A program made the position numbers and the translations under genes. From contig JAAXGF010000073.1 of the NCBI GenBank assembly GCA_012267605.1, positions 1 to 18,534 on the forward strand: a stretch of DNA of 18,534 bases, written 5' to 3'. This document shows positions 1-7,135 of the stretch, in pieces (position 1 is the first letter of the stretch; the number at the start of each line of letters is the position of its first letter). The notes under the pieces were generated by a model. That model saw only the letters and a program-made list of their open reading frames with translations. It was not told the DNA's origin and did not search any database. The DNA is from Alphaproteobacteria bacterium. Lineage in GTDB: Bacteria; Pseudomonadota; Alphaproteobacteria; JAAXGF01.

Positions 1-207
1 AGTATTTAGAGGTCTCCAGTTTTGGACAGTTTGCTATCCATGGTCTCATGATTTTGTCTATCCGGTGCATGCGGCCACTTTCTGAAAGGTTCCGGACTTC
101 AAAATCCACGCAAGTTAGCGATTCGATTTCCGGCTATAAACTTCGTAGGCTTGGTTAGATTCTTCGTGGTTTCGCCTTTGTCAGCGTTATTCTTCTCCAA
201 GCATGAA

Positions 208-1668
208 ATGAACCTATTTGCATTTCGTGGATTTGCGGCTCGCGGGCTAATAGTCTTCGCGCTTTTCTCAGTTCATGCATCAACCGCGTTTGCTTCGGAG
301 CCCGAGCCGGCCTCACCTTTGGCCATCGTCGGCGCGACATTGATCGACGGACGAGGCGAAATTCTTGTAGTCGACTCTGTAATGCTTGTTGCGGGCGAAC
401 GAATTGTCGCGGTGGGGCCACGCGACACGGTAAAAATTCCGTCCGGCGCGCGTGTCTTCGACGCCAGTGGGAAATGGGTCGTTCCCGGGCTCATCGACGC
501 CCATGTTCACTTCTTTCTCTCCGGCGGTATCTACGCGCGTCCCGATATTCTTGATTACCAGCGGGTGAGGCCATACTCCGACGAGCTGGCGAGGACGCGG
601 GCGCAGCTTCTCGAAACATTTGCGCGTTATATTGCTAGTGGCGTAACGTCGGTGGTCGACGTTGGCGGTTCCTACTGGAATTTCGATGTGCGACGAATTG
701 CTCGCGCCACGCAGCTTGCGCCGAGGGTGGCGGTCGCCGGACCACTGCTGGCAACCCGAGCCTCAGACGTTTTCGCGGTCGAAGACCCGCCAATTTTTGC
801 CGTTGAATCCCCCGAACACGCGCGTGGATTAGCGCGGGCCCAACTTGCCCATGAGCCTGATTTGGTCAAACTGTGGCTCGTTTCCAAATTTGGTCATACC
901 ATCGATGATGCCTTGCCCTGGATTGGAGAAGTCATAGACGAGGCGAATACGACCGGCGTGCGCGTGGCGGCGCACGCCACCGATCTCGAGGTGGCTAGGG
1001 CCGTGGTCGCCGCCGGTGTGCGTGTTCTTGCGCACAGCGTTATGGACAAACCAGTTGACGACGAATTCATCGCGCTAATGAAAGAGAATGGAGTTGTCTA
1101 CACGACGACCCTGATGGTTTACGCCCGTTACCAAGAAGTTTTTCGACGCAACGTCGTGCTAACCGAAATTGAGCGGCTCGTCGCCGACCCGGACATCGTT
1201 GATAATTTCGACGCGACTATCGGCGGTGAAAAGGGGGGACGTCGGGTTCGCGTTCGCACGCAACCGCCGATCGCGCCCAATCCGATTCCGCTCGCCAATC
1301 TTACGCGCGTTGCTGATGCAGGTGTTTTCGTCGCCGCTGGCAGCGACGCGGGCAATATCGCCACGCCCCACGGCCCGGCGCTTCATCGTGAACTAGAACT
1401 AATGAGCCTCGCTGGAGTCGATTCAATTCGAATTTTGCGAGCGGCCTCAGAAGGAGGAGCCCGAGTGATGGGGCGCTTCGAAGACCTAGGCACGCTCGAA
1501 CCGGGAAAATTAGCGGATTTTCTTATTCTCGATAAAGATCCGCTAGTGGACATTCGCAATACCCGACACATTCACCGCGTCGCGAAAGGTGGGGTCCTAT
1601 TTGATCCAACGGCCATTCTTGCCGGGCTAGATTCACCAAATCAGACGCCTACGCTTGTGACGGAATGA
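208..1668 (+). CDS. Exported metal-dependent amidohydrolase
   Basis: Putative secreted or periplasmic hydrolase of the amidohydrolase superfamily, in the imidazolonepropionase/Xaa-Pro-dipeptidase-like branch; the substrate cannot be told from sequence. I chose ATG 208 because it gives a normal signal peptide (basic start, hydrophobic residues about 13-22, cleavage near AFAS at 27-30). An in-frame TTG at 151 would place 19 extra residues in front of it. Metal-site residues visible in the 486-residue form are H99 and H101 (PGLIDAHVHF), K221 (VKLW, a candidate carbamylated lysine), H256 (AAHAT), H276 (LAHS) and D380 (AAGSDAG). The C-terminal segment GTLEPGKLADFLILD is the usual closing strand of the composite beta domain. 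No clear Shine-Dalgarno is seen. The gene stands alone and converges on icd, with 9 bases between stops. Family assignment is firm; the reaction is unknown. Confidence 0.88.
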   Translation: MNLFAFRGFAARGLIVFALFSVHASTAFASEPEPASPLAIVGATLIDGRGEILVVDSVMLVAGERIVAVGPRDTVKIPSGARVFDASGKWVVPGLIDAHVHFFLSGGIYARPDILDYQRVRPYSDELARTRAQLLETFARYIASGVTSVVDVGGSYWNFDVRRIARATQLAPRVAVAGPLLATRASDVFAVEDPPIFAVESPEHARGLARAQLAHEPDLVKLWLVSKFGHTIDDALPWIGEVIDEANTTGVRVAAHATDLEVARAVVAAGVRVLAHSVMDKPVDDEFIALMKENGVVYTTTLMVYARYQEVFRRNVVLTEIERLVADPDIVDNFDATIGGEKGGRRVRVRTQPPIAPNPIPLANLTRVADAGVFVAAGSDAGNIATPHGPALHRELELMSLAGVDSIRILRAASEGGARVMGRFEDLGTLEPGKLADFLILDKDPLVDIRNTRHIHRVAKGGVLFDPTAILAGLDSPNQTPTLVTE

Positions 1669-1677
1669 GCCTTTCCT

Positions 1678-2892
1678 TCAGCTGCGCGCCGCGCGCAATC
1701 CCTCATCAAGTTTGTCGAGGAATTTGTTGGTCGTGAGCCACGACTGATCCGGGCCAATCAGCAAAGCCAGATCCTTGGTCATGGCGCCGCCCTCGACGGT
1801 TTCAACGCATACTTTCTCGAGCGTTGCGGCGAAATCAGCCAGGTCCTGGTTTGCGTCGAACTTGGCTCGGTAGGCGAGGGCACGGGTCCAAGCGAATATC
1901 GACGCGATGGGATTAGTCGATGTCGGACGGCCTTTTTGATGTTCGCGGTAATGGCGGGTCACGGTGCCGTGGGCGGCTTCCGCTTCCACCGTCGAGCCAT
2001 CGGGCGCAAGGAGAACCGATGTCATCAATCCGAGGGATCCGAATCCCTGGGCCACAGTGTCTGATTGGACGTCGCCGTCGTAGTTCTTGCATGCCCAAAT
2101 GAATCCGCCGCTCCATTTCAGCGCACAGGCAACCATATCGTCGATAAGCCGGTGCTCGTATGTGATACCCTTTTCAGAAAAACGGTCTTTGAAGTCGCCG
2201 TCGAAGACCTCTTGAAACAGGTCCTTGAACCGTCCGTCATAGGCCTTGAGTATCGTGTTCTTGGTCGACAAGTAGACCGACCAGCCGCGGTCGATACCAT
2301 AGTTGAAACAAGCGCGGGCAAAACCGCGGATACTTTCGTCGAGGTTGTACATGGCGAGCGCCACCCCACCCGCCGGGAAGTCGAAGACTTCACGGGTAAT
2401 CGTCTCCCCGTTGCCCGAAGGTTTGAACGTCATTGTAAGAGTTCCGGCACCAGGAACGACGAGATCGGTCGCCCGGTACTGATCGCCGAAGGCATGGCGC
2501 CCAATGACAATCGGCTCGGTCCAACCAGGAACCAAACGGGGCACGTTCTTGCAAATAATCGGCTCGCGAAACACGGTGCCACCGAGAATATTCCGAATGG
2601 TCCCGTTCGGTGAGCGGTACATGCGTTTGAGGCCGAACTCCTCGACTCGGTCTTCGTCCGGCGTGATCGTCGCGCATTTGACGCCCACGCCATGGGTCTT
2701 GATGGCTTCGGCGGCCTCCACCGTGATGCCGTCATCGGTGGCATCTCGCGACTCAATTCCCAAATCGAAGTATCGCAAATCAACATCTAGGTAGGGGAGT
2801 ATCAACTTATCCTTGGTAAACCTCCAGATAATGCGCGTCATTTCGTCGCCGTCGAGTTCGACGATCGGATTCGCGACCTTGATCTTGCCCAT
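1678..2892 (-). CDS. icd: NADP-dependent isocitrate dehydrogenase
   Basis: Oxidative decarboxylation of isocitrate to 2-oxoglutarate with NADP in the TCA cycle, in the cytoplasm. At 404 residues it matches the dimeric, eukaryote-like class of NADP-IDH found in many alphaproteobacteria rather than the E. coli type. Visible motifs are the isocitrate-binding loop SPNGTIRN (S94, N96, R100), further arginines R109 and R132, the metal-binding aspartates in NYDGDVQSD, and AAHGTVTRHYREHQ, whose basic residues fit NADP binding. The reading frame is open 41 residues further upstream, but ATG 2892 starts the conserved N-terminus (MGKIKVANPIVELDGDE) and has a strong Shine-Dalgarno 9 bases before it. It is codirectional with the upstream LOG-family gene, with 126 bases between, and probably has its own promoter. 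Confidence 0.96.
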   Translation of the reverse strand: MGKIKVANPIVELDGDEMTRIIWRFTKDKLILPYLDVDLRYFDLGIESRDATDDGITVEAAEAIKTHGVGVKCATITPDEDRVEEFGLKRMYRSPNGTIRNILGGTVFREPIICKNVPRLVPGWTEPIVIGRHAFGDQYRATDLVVPGAGTLTMTFKPSGNGETITREVFDFPAGGVALAMYNLDESIRGFARACFNYGIDRGWSVYLSTKNTILKAYDGRFKDLFQEVFDGDFKDRFSEKGITYEHRLIDDMVACALKWSGGFIWACKNYDGDVQSDTVAQGFGSLGLMTSVLLAPDGSTVEAEAAHGTVTRHYREHQKGRPTSTNPIASIFAWTRALAYRAKFDANQDLADFAATLEKVCVETVEGGAMTKDLALLIGPDQSWLTTNKFLDKLDEGLRAARS

Positions 2893-2901
2893 TTGGCTAT
2901 T

Positions 2902-2908
2902 TCTCCCC
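2902..2908 (-). promoter_or_regulatory. Shine-Dalgarno fixing the icd start
   Basis: The minus strand reads GGGGAGA, 9 bases before ATG 2892. This supports the short icd start over the longer open frame reaching to 3015. Confidence 0.75.
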
Positions 2909-2942
2909 GAAAATGAAATTTCATCGCCTGATGCGACGGGGC

Positions 2943-2970
2943 AAAATAGCATTGTCGGCACGCGACGCAA
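2943..2970 (-). promoter_or_regulatory. Candidate icd promoter
   Basis: On the minus strand TTGCGT (2970-2965) and TATTTT (2948-2943) are separated by 16 bases, a partial match to -35 and -10 elements, about 50 bases before the icd start codon. Matches are imperfect, so this is a suggestion. It sits inside a long inverted repeat (2951-3016). Confidence 0.3.
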
Positions 2971-2991
2971 GGTGCCCCTCATTCGGGCGCC
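2971..2991. other. GC-rich hairpin between LOG-family gene and icd
   Basis: GGTGCCC (2971-2977) and GGGCGCC (2985-2991) pair over 7 positions with one G-T wobble around a 7-base loop. No T-run follows on either strand, so it is not a classic intrinsic terminator. It lies 28 bases past the stop of the LOG-family gene and directly against the candidate icd -35, so it could end one transcript or regulate the other. Confidence 0.35.
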
Positions 2992-3018
2992 AATGCGGAA
3001 ATTTCGCACCGACAATTA

Positions 3019-3603
3019 TTAGATGACGTCCTCGCGCGATCGCCTGCTCGGGCGGGACCAGGTTTCGAGCACTCCAAGTAAATCGTCAACATTGGCCGCT
3101 ACGGAATAGAATTCGCGCGTCTCCATGGTGGAAAAATGATTTCTTACTGTGTGTTCGAGGAGATTGACAAGGGGTGTCCAATACCCCGCCGTGTTGATTA
3201 AAACCAACGGTTTGTCGTGGAGACCGAGCGTGCGCCAACTCAAAATCTCAATGGTTTCGTCGAGCGTGCCGACGCCACCCGGGAGCGCGACAAACGCATC
3301 CGACATCTCAAACATCTTGAGTTTTCGCTGATGCATGGTGTCGACGACGATCAGTTCCGTCAGCCCCACATGGCCAACTTCAGCCGCCAGGATGTGTCTT
3401 GGGATGATACCGGTGACCTTTCCACCAGCCGCCAAAGTGGCGTTGGCAACGGCACCCATGAGCCCCACATTTCCACCGCCGTAAACTAGGTGTATGCCGC
3501 AGGCGCCCAGAATTTTGCCCAATTTTTGTGCTGCGTCCCGGTAAACTGCCGGGGCCGCGTTCGATGATCCGCAAAAAACGCATAGTGCGGACACAGATGG
3601 CAT
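3019..3603 (-). CDS. LOG-family nucleotide 5'-monophosphate phosphoribohydrolase
   Basis: Member of the LOG / TIGR00730 Rossmann-fold family, often mis-named lysine decarboxylase. Known members cleave cytokinin riboside 5'-monophosphate or similar nucleotides into a free base and ribose 5-phosphate. The 194 residues contain the nucleotide-binding loop YGGGNVGLMG (41-50), the catalytic-region MHQRKLKMF (90-98, with R93 and K94) and the family signature PGGVGTLDE (108-116). This is the usual length. ATG 3603 is preceded at 5 bases by AGGAGGT (3609-3615, minus strand), a near-perfect ribosome site. It lies upstream of icd on the same strand. The physiological substrate in bacteria is uncertain. 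Confidence 0.92.
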   Translation of the reverse strand: MPSVSALCVFCGSSNAAPAVYRDAAQKLGKILGACGIHLVYGGGNVGLMGAVANATLAAGGKVTGIIPRHILAAEVGHVGLTELIVVDTMHQRKLKMFEMSDAFVALPGGVGTLDETIEILSWRTLGLHDKPLVLINTAGYWTPLVNLLEHTVRNHFSTMETREFYSVAANVDDLLGVLETWSRPSRRSREDVI

Positions 3604-3721
3604 AGATTACCTCCTGGCCTAACGCTGTACCTTTGAACGTATTACATGTTCTCCGTCGTGGCGAGCCGGCTCGGCAAAACGGCCGCGTGATCGGTTCAAA
3701 TCTAATAGTGCGATGTATGTT

Positions 3722-3739
3722 GGGGTAGCAATGCACCCC
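3722..3739. other. Small hairpin downstream of the 165-residue gene
   Basis: GGGGT (3722-3726) and ACCCC (3735-3739) form a 5-pair stem, with an inner GC-aat-GC that can extend it past one bulged base. It lies 26 bases beyond the stop of the minus-strand gene at 3765. There is no clear T-run, so a terminator role is only possible. Confidence 0.25.
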
Positions 3740-3754
3740 GGCACATTGGGCGAC

Positions 3755-3783
3755 GTTTGGCGAACTAAGTATGTTTGGCGAAC
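3755..3783. repeat. Two 11-base direct repeats at a gene end
   Basis: GTTTGGCGAAC occurs at 3755-3765 and again at 3773-3783, 18 bases apart start to start. The second copy encodes the last residues of the minus-strand protein; the first begins at its stop codon and runs into the spacer. It may be a local duplication or a paired protein-binding site. Confidence 0.5.
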
Positions 3784-4262
3784 AAACTACTGGTGTTCGG
3801 TGTGGGACTCACGGGTAGAACTTCCGCCATCAAGTCAAGGAACGGAGCCGTCTCAAGGACCATCGTTGTTATGTTTGCGATGATGTGCTTGATGGTACAA
3901 CCGCTTGATATTGGCATGCTGACTTCATTTTCCTGTACGACAGTCTGGTTTTTAACCATCCGCAGGCGGCACGAATCTTTATTTTTGAGCGCGTCCACGA
4001 TGGCGAGCAAAATGCGCCGGTTTTCTGTGCCCTCGGCGGAGTATGGTACGATGCCGAGTTCAGCGAAGAGCGCCAACCGAGTACGTTCACCATTTGCCTC
4101 GAGTTTTCCCCGAAATCGTTTGCCGCGCCAAGCGAAGGAAAAGTCGAGAGGCTTCTTAGCAACGCGACTCAAGAGTTCACTTTGTGCACCCAGCGTGACT
4201 GATTTTAGAGCGGGGGAAAATTTTTCTCCCTCGACTTGATCATTTGAGTTTTCAGCGACCAT
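3765..4262 (-). CDS. Conserved-looking protein of unknown function
   Basis: I do not recognise this 165-residue protein. It has no signal peptide or membrane helix. The middle (residues 40-95) reads like a mixed alpha/beta domain: alternating strand-like FSFAWRGKRFRGKLEANGE, then a helix LALFAELGIVPYSAEG, then a helix starting at NRRILLAIVDAL. The C-terminal part (123-150) is a hydrophobic, probably helical stretch. The first 15 residues are polar and probably disordered. The opposite strand also has an open frame (3775-4239), but its product is serine- and arginine-rich with no plausible fold, so I take the minus strand as coding. Start ATG 4262 lacks a good Shine-Dalgarno. It is divergent from psd across 267 bases and upstream of the LOG-family gene on the same strand. 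Confidence 0.65.
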   Translation of the reverse strand: MVAENSNDQVEGEKFSPALKSVTLGAQSELLSRVAKKPLDFSFAWRGKRFRGKLEANGERTRLALFAELGIVPYSAEGTENRRILLAIVDALKNKDSCRLRMVKNQTVVQENEVSMPISSGCTIKHIIANITTMVLETAPFLDLMAEVLPVSPTPNTSSLFAKHT

Positions 4263-4322
4263 TTTCGTATATTTCGACCGTTAAAATCGGATCCTCAGAA
4301 GTGAACGCCAGCCCGTATCAGA

Positions 4323-4341
4323 TTTAACGAACGAAGTTAAA
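4323..4341. promoter_or_regulatory. Palindrome in the divergent spacer before psd
   Basis: TTTAAC (4323-4328) and GTTAAA (4336-4341) form a perfect 6-base inverted repeat around 7 bases. A second small dyad, CCG-N7-CGG around TTAAAAT, lies near 4277-4290. Both are in the spacer between two divergent genes, where operators are expected. No regulator can be named. Confidence 0.3.
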
Positions 4342-4529
4342 AAGCGGTAAACTAAAAACGCGCGCCGACGCGCCAAAACACGCGTTCCCTGTATGGGGCC
4401 TGGAGTTCATGGGGCTTGCAATTCGGTGGGATAGAGGGTTCAAATCGGTTATATTTTACGTCCGCGCGTGTCATTCCGTGCGGCGGATTATCGCTCGTGA
4501 CTGCCTATTCCAAGCACGCAATTCGAATT

Positions 4530-5213
4530 ATGTCCAAGTTGCCGCCATTTCCCGTCGCTCGCGAGGGCTGGCCATTCGTCGCCTTGTTCGCCTTCGCAAC
4601 ACTAATATTGTGGTATATTAGCTTGCCCCTCGGTTGGCTGGGGTTAATTTTAACCGGCTGGTGTGTTTACTTTTTTCGTGATCCGGAGCGGGTGCCGCCA
4701 AATGCACGCAAGTTGCTGGTCAGCCCAGCGGACGGGAAAGTGTTGCCAATTCGCAGGGCGTTGCCGCCTCCGGAAATTGGTATGGGAGAGGCACCACGTC
4801 AGCGGGTTAGCATTTTTATGAACGTATTTGACGTTCATGTGAATCGGTTACCGGTGGATGGCAGGGTTACGAACATGGCGTACCACCGGGGCCAATTTCT
4901 CAACGCTTCGTTCGACAAATCGAGTGATTTGAATGAGCGTCAGTCAATCCGTATTGCCACCGCCGGCGGCGGGGACATCGCCGTTGTCCAAATCGCTGGA
5001 CTGATTGCTCGGCGCATCGTCTGCCGGTTGGAAAAAGGTGAGGAATGTAGCATCGGCGAACGATTTGGATTGATTCGATTTGGCAGCCGGGTCGACGTGT
5101 ATCTCGGGGATGACATGGTTCCGCTGGTAACCCCGGGCCAAAGGGTGGTTGGCGGAGAAACCGTTATCGCTCGCTGTTTGACATCGCGGGAGAAAAAGCA
5201 GAGCGGAGAATAA
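4530..5213 (+). CDS. psd: Phosphatidylserine decarboxylase proenzyme
   Basis: Makes phosphatidylethanolamine from phosphatidylserine at the inner membrane; it is a self-cleaving, pyruvoyl-dependent enzyme. The 227-residue protein has N-terminal membrane segments (about 16-47), the FFRDPERVPP element (48-57), the core ADGKV and FMNVFDVHVNRLPVDG (97-111), and near the C-terminus RFGSRVDV. Within this motif, cleavage between G185 and S186 would give the beta chain and the alpha chain carrying the pyruvoyl group. The GS-R form is typical of the short alphaproteobacterial class, unlike the LGST of E. coli. The open frame begins earlier (4416), but ATG 4530 gives the conserved start; its Shine-Dalgarno is weak. 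pssA follows after 4 bases, so the two consecutive steps of the pathway are coupled. Confidence 0.94.
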   Translation: MSKLPPFPVAREGWPFVALFAFATLILWYISLPLGWLGLILTGWCVYFFRDPERVPPNARKLLVSPADGKVLPIRRALPPPEIGMGEAPRQRVSIFMNVFDVHVNRLPVDGRVTNMAYHRGQFLNASFDKSSDLNERQSIRIATAGGGDIAVVQIAGLIARRIVCRLEKGEECSIGERFGLIRFGSRVDVYLGDDMVPLVTPGQRVVGGETVIARCLTSREKKQSGE

Positions 5214-5217
5214 ACGA

Positions 5218-6189
5218 ATGTTCCGACCCCGGCATAAACGTTTGCGATCCCATTCGATTCAAAGCCTCATTCCAAACATGCTCACTGTGGTCGGTTTGTG
5301 TTTTGGACTGACGTCTATCCGATTTGCACTGCAGGAACTTTGGGAACTGGCTGTCGCTTGTATACTTGTCGCCGGCATTATCGACGGGTTGGACGGTCGC
5401 GTGGCGCGTATTTTGAAAGCGTCCACGAAATTCGGTGCGCACCTCGATTCACTGTGTGATTTTATTTGCTTCGGCGTCGCGCCCGCCACCGTCCTATATT
5501 TGTGGGTGCTTTACCAAGGCGGTGGTGCCGGCTGGGGTGTTGTGCTTCTTTTCAGCGTTTGCATGGCATTGCGGTTAGCTCGGTTTAACGTCAGCGAAGG
5601 TGATCCGGATCGCCCCGTTTGGGCGACCCGTTATTTTGTTGGTATGCCGGCGCCCGCGGCTAGCGGCATAACCATGCTCCCAATGATCTTATGCTTTGTC
5701 TTCGAGACGGAAATTCTTCGCCATCCGTTGTTGGTGGGTGCGGAAACGGTGGGAGTGGCGTTGCTTATGGTCAGCCGCATCCCGATGTATTCGGGAAGGA
5801 GTGTGCGCAAAGTCCGACATGAACACGTTTTGCCCATGCTTCTGTTGGTCGGAATTCTGATAGCCGCGACACTTGCCTATCCATGGCAAGCTTTCGCTAT
5901 CCTTGGCATCGGTTACCTCGGGTCAATTCCGTTTAGCATAAGGAACTATCGGATTCAGGCGGCTAGTGAAGCCAATGCGATTAGCGACTCTGAATCCGAG
6001 GCTGCATCCCAAACATCCGGTGAACAGACGTCGGTTGAGATTGAACAGCAACCTAAGAGCGGTGATAAGCCCAGCGATTTACCAGGTGATCCTCAAGGTA
6101 AATCCAAACGCGCTGCAGGGCGGCTTTCGGTTTACGAATCTGGGGTTGGTTGGCGCTCCGAAAAGGATGTGGCTGACAACGATGTTTAG
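5218..6189 (+). CDS. pssA: CDP-diacylglycerol-serine O-phosphatidyltransferase
   Basis: Transfers the phosphatidyl group from CDP-diacylglycerol to serine, giving phosphatidylserine, the substrate of the neighbouring psd product; a polytopic inner-membrane enzyme. The CDP-alcohol phosphatidyltransferase signature is complete: D56-x2-D59-G60-x2-A63-R64-x8-G73-x3-D77-x3-D81. About seven hydrophobic segments follow to residue 240. Beyond residue 246 there is a polar tail of about 75 residues rich in Ser, Glu, Gln and Asp (for example SDSESEAASQTSGEQ), longer than the core enzyme needs and probably disordered. GGAG lies 8 bases before ATG 5218. The gene overlaps the dioxygenase that follows by 8 bases. 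Confidence 0.95.
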   Translation: MFRPRHKRLRSHSIQSLIPNMLTVVGLCFGLTSIRFALQELWELAVACILVAGIIDGLDGRVARILKASTKFGAHLDSLCDFICFGVAPATVLYLWVLYQGGGAGWGVVLLFSVCMALRLARFNVSEGDPDRPVWATRYFVGMPAPAASGITMLPMILCFVFETEILRHPLLVGAETVGVALLMVSRIPMYSGRSVRKVRHEHVLPMLLLVGILIAATLAYPWQAFAILGIGYLGSIPFSIRNYRIQAASEANAISDSESEAASQTSGEQTSVEIEQQPKSGDKPSDLPGDPQGKSKRAAGRLSVYESGVGWRSEKDVADNDV

Positions 6190-6844
6190 GCGGTCCTCGC
6201 GACGGGATATCCTGGGATATTCGCTCGCCACTGCTGGGTTGGTGATCGTGCCAGCAAGTATCGGATTCACTGCTCCGCAAAAACCAACACCTGAACAACC
6301 GTTGGGTCCGTTTTATCCCTTCAAAAAACCCACTGAGCAGGATAGCGATTTGGCTCGAGTCGCGGGGGCGTCCTCAATGGCCTACGGTCGACTACTAAAT
6401 TTGTCTGGACGCGTGTTGAATGAAGAAGGGCGCCCTTTGGTTGGCGCAGAGGTGGAAATTTGGCATACCAACGGATACGGGCGATATCACAACGCAGATG
6501 ATCGGCGTGACGTTGCTCTCGATCCTGGGTTCCAGGGATTTGGTCGATCCAGGACGGATTCCGACGGTGGATACGCGTTTCGCACCGTGCGCCCTCAACC
6601 CTATCCAGCATCGTGGATGTGGACACGCCCGGCACACATCCACTTCCTGGTTAATGCTCCGGGGTTCAAACGCATGATCACGCAGATGTACTTCGCTGGC
6701 GATCCCAACTTGGCTGGTGATCATTTGCTGAACAGCGTGCGCGACCCTGACGAGCGCCAGAGATTGATCGTCTCGCCTACCGGGTCGTCCAATAGTGATG
6801 CGGATAGTGCTTCGTGGGATATTGTCCTAAAGTCTGCCAGCTGA
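6182..6844 (+). CDS. Tat-exported intradiol ring-cleavage dioxygenase
   Basis: Non-haem Fe(III) dioxygenase of the protocatechuate 3,4-dioxygenase / catechol 1,2-dioxygenase fold, opening an aromatic ring between two hydroxyls. The 220-residue form starts with a twin-arginine signal (SSRRDILGYS, R7-R8) and a hydrophobic stretch (14-29), so export as a folded, metal-loaded protein is likely. All four expected iron ligands are present: Y102 (GRYHN), Y141 (PYPASW), H152 and H154 (TRPAHIHF). The segment VEIWHTNGYGRY is the usual family core. ATG 6182 overlaps the pssA stop, implying coupling; ATG 6167 is an alternative with a slightly longer N-terminus. The frame is open to 5966, but those extra residues overlap pssA and lack sense. 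Substrate unknown; no other aromatic-degradation gene is nearby. Confidence 0.9.
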   Translation: MFRRSSRRDILGYSLATAGLVIVPASIGFTAPQKPTPEQPLGPFYPFKKPTEQDSDLARVAGASSMAYGRLLNLSGRVLNEEGRPLVGAEVEIWHTNGYGRYHNADDRRDVALDPGFQGFGRSRTDSDGGYAFRTVRPQPYPASWMWTRPAHIHFLVNAPGFKRMITQMYFAGDPNLAGDHLLNSVRDPDERQRLIVSPTGSSNSDADSASWDIVLKSAS

Positions 6845-6858
6845 CGTCGTGAAATGAC

Positions 6859-6876
6859 AAGTCTTGGCAAAGACTT
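6859..6876 (+). terminator. Possible terminator after the psd-pssA-dioxygenase operon
   Basis: AAGTCTT (6859-6865) and AAGACTT (6870-6876) form a perfect 7-pair stem with a GGCA loop, 14 bases after the dioxygenase stop. The 3' arm ends in T but no long T-run follows and the stem is AT-rich, so strength is doubtful. Confidence 0.35.
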
Positions 6877-7102
6877 TGGAATATGGGTAGAAACTGCGCA
6901 TAGAGTTTCGTGGCAAATAGATGCACTCGCAAATTCTTTGCACCTAATCCAAATTAGTCTTTGCTAATCGTAATGCTGTAATTAGTTTTGACTGGAACTC
7001 AACTTCTCGATTAATAGAGTCCAGAAAATTCACTGGGAAACCCTATTTGCCGGTAAATCGATTGTGGTGGGGTATGCCAAAGAATTTGATTGCTCTACAA
7101 AT

Positions 7103-7135
7103 TTCCCCAACGCCTGAAAACCAAGCGTTGGGGAA
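7103..7135 (-). terminator. Strong hairpin downstream of mucR
   Basis: TTCCCCAACGC (7103-7113) and GCGTTGGGGAA (7125-7135) are perfect 11-base complements around an 11-base loop, the strongest dyad I noticed in the window. Read on the minus strand it lies 75 bases after the mucR stop and is followed by ATTTG, a weak T-tract. It most likely ends mucR transcription and may block read-through from the plus-strand operon too. Confidence 0.55.

Noticed and set aside
1..150. Remnant of an upstream gene or mobile element at the window start
   Set aside because: No open frame, terminal repeat or familiar motif is seen; a TATAAA near 136 has no matching -35 at the right distance.
2065..2613. 182-codon plus-strand frame inside icd
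   Set aside because: It lies fully opposite a clear isocitrate dehydrogenase gene and resembles no protein.
3775..4239. 154-codon plus-strand open frame opposite the 165-residue gene
   Set aside because: Its product is rich in Ser and Arg with no plausible domain, whereas the minus-strand product has a balanced, foldable composition. Treated as a shadow.
4436..4455. GGTTCAAATC resembling a tRNA T-loop
   Set aside because: The flanking bases do not form the 5-pair T stem, and no acceptor or anticodon stem is found around it.
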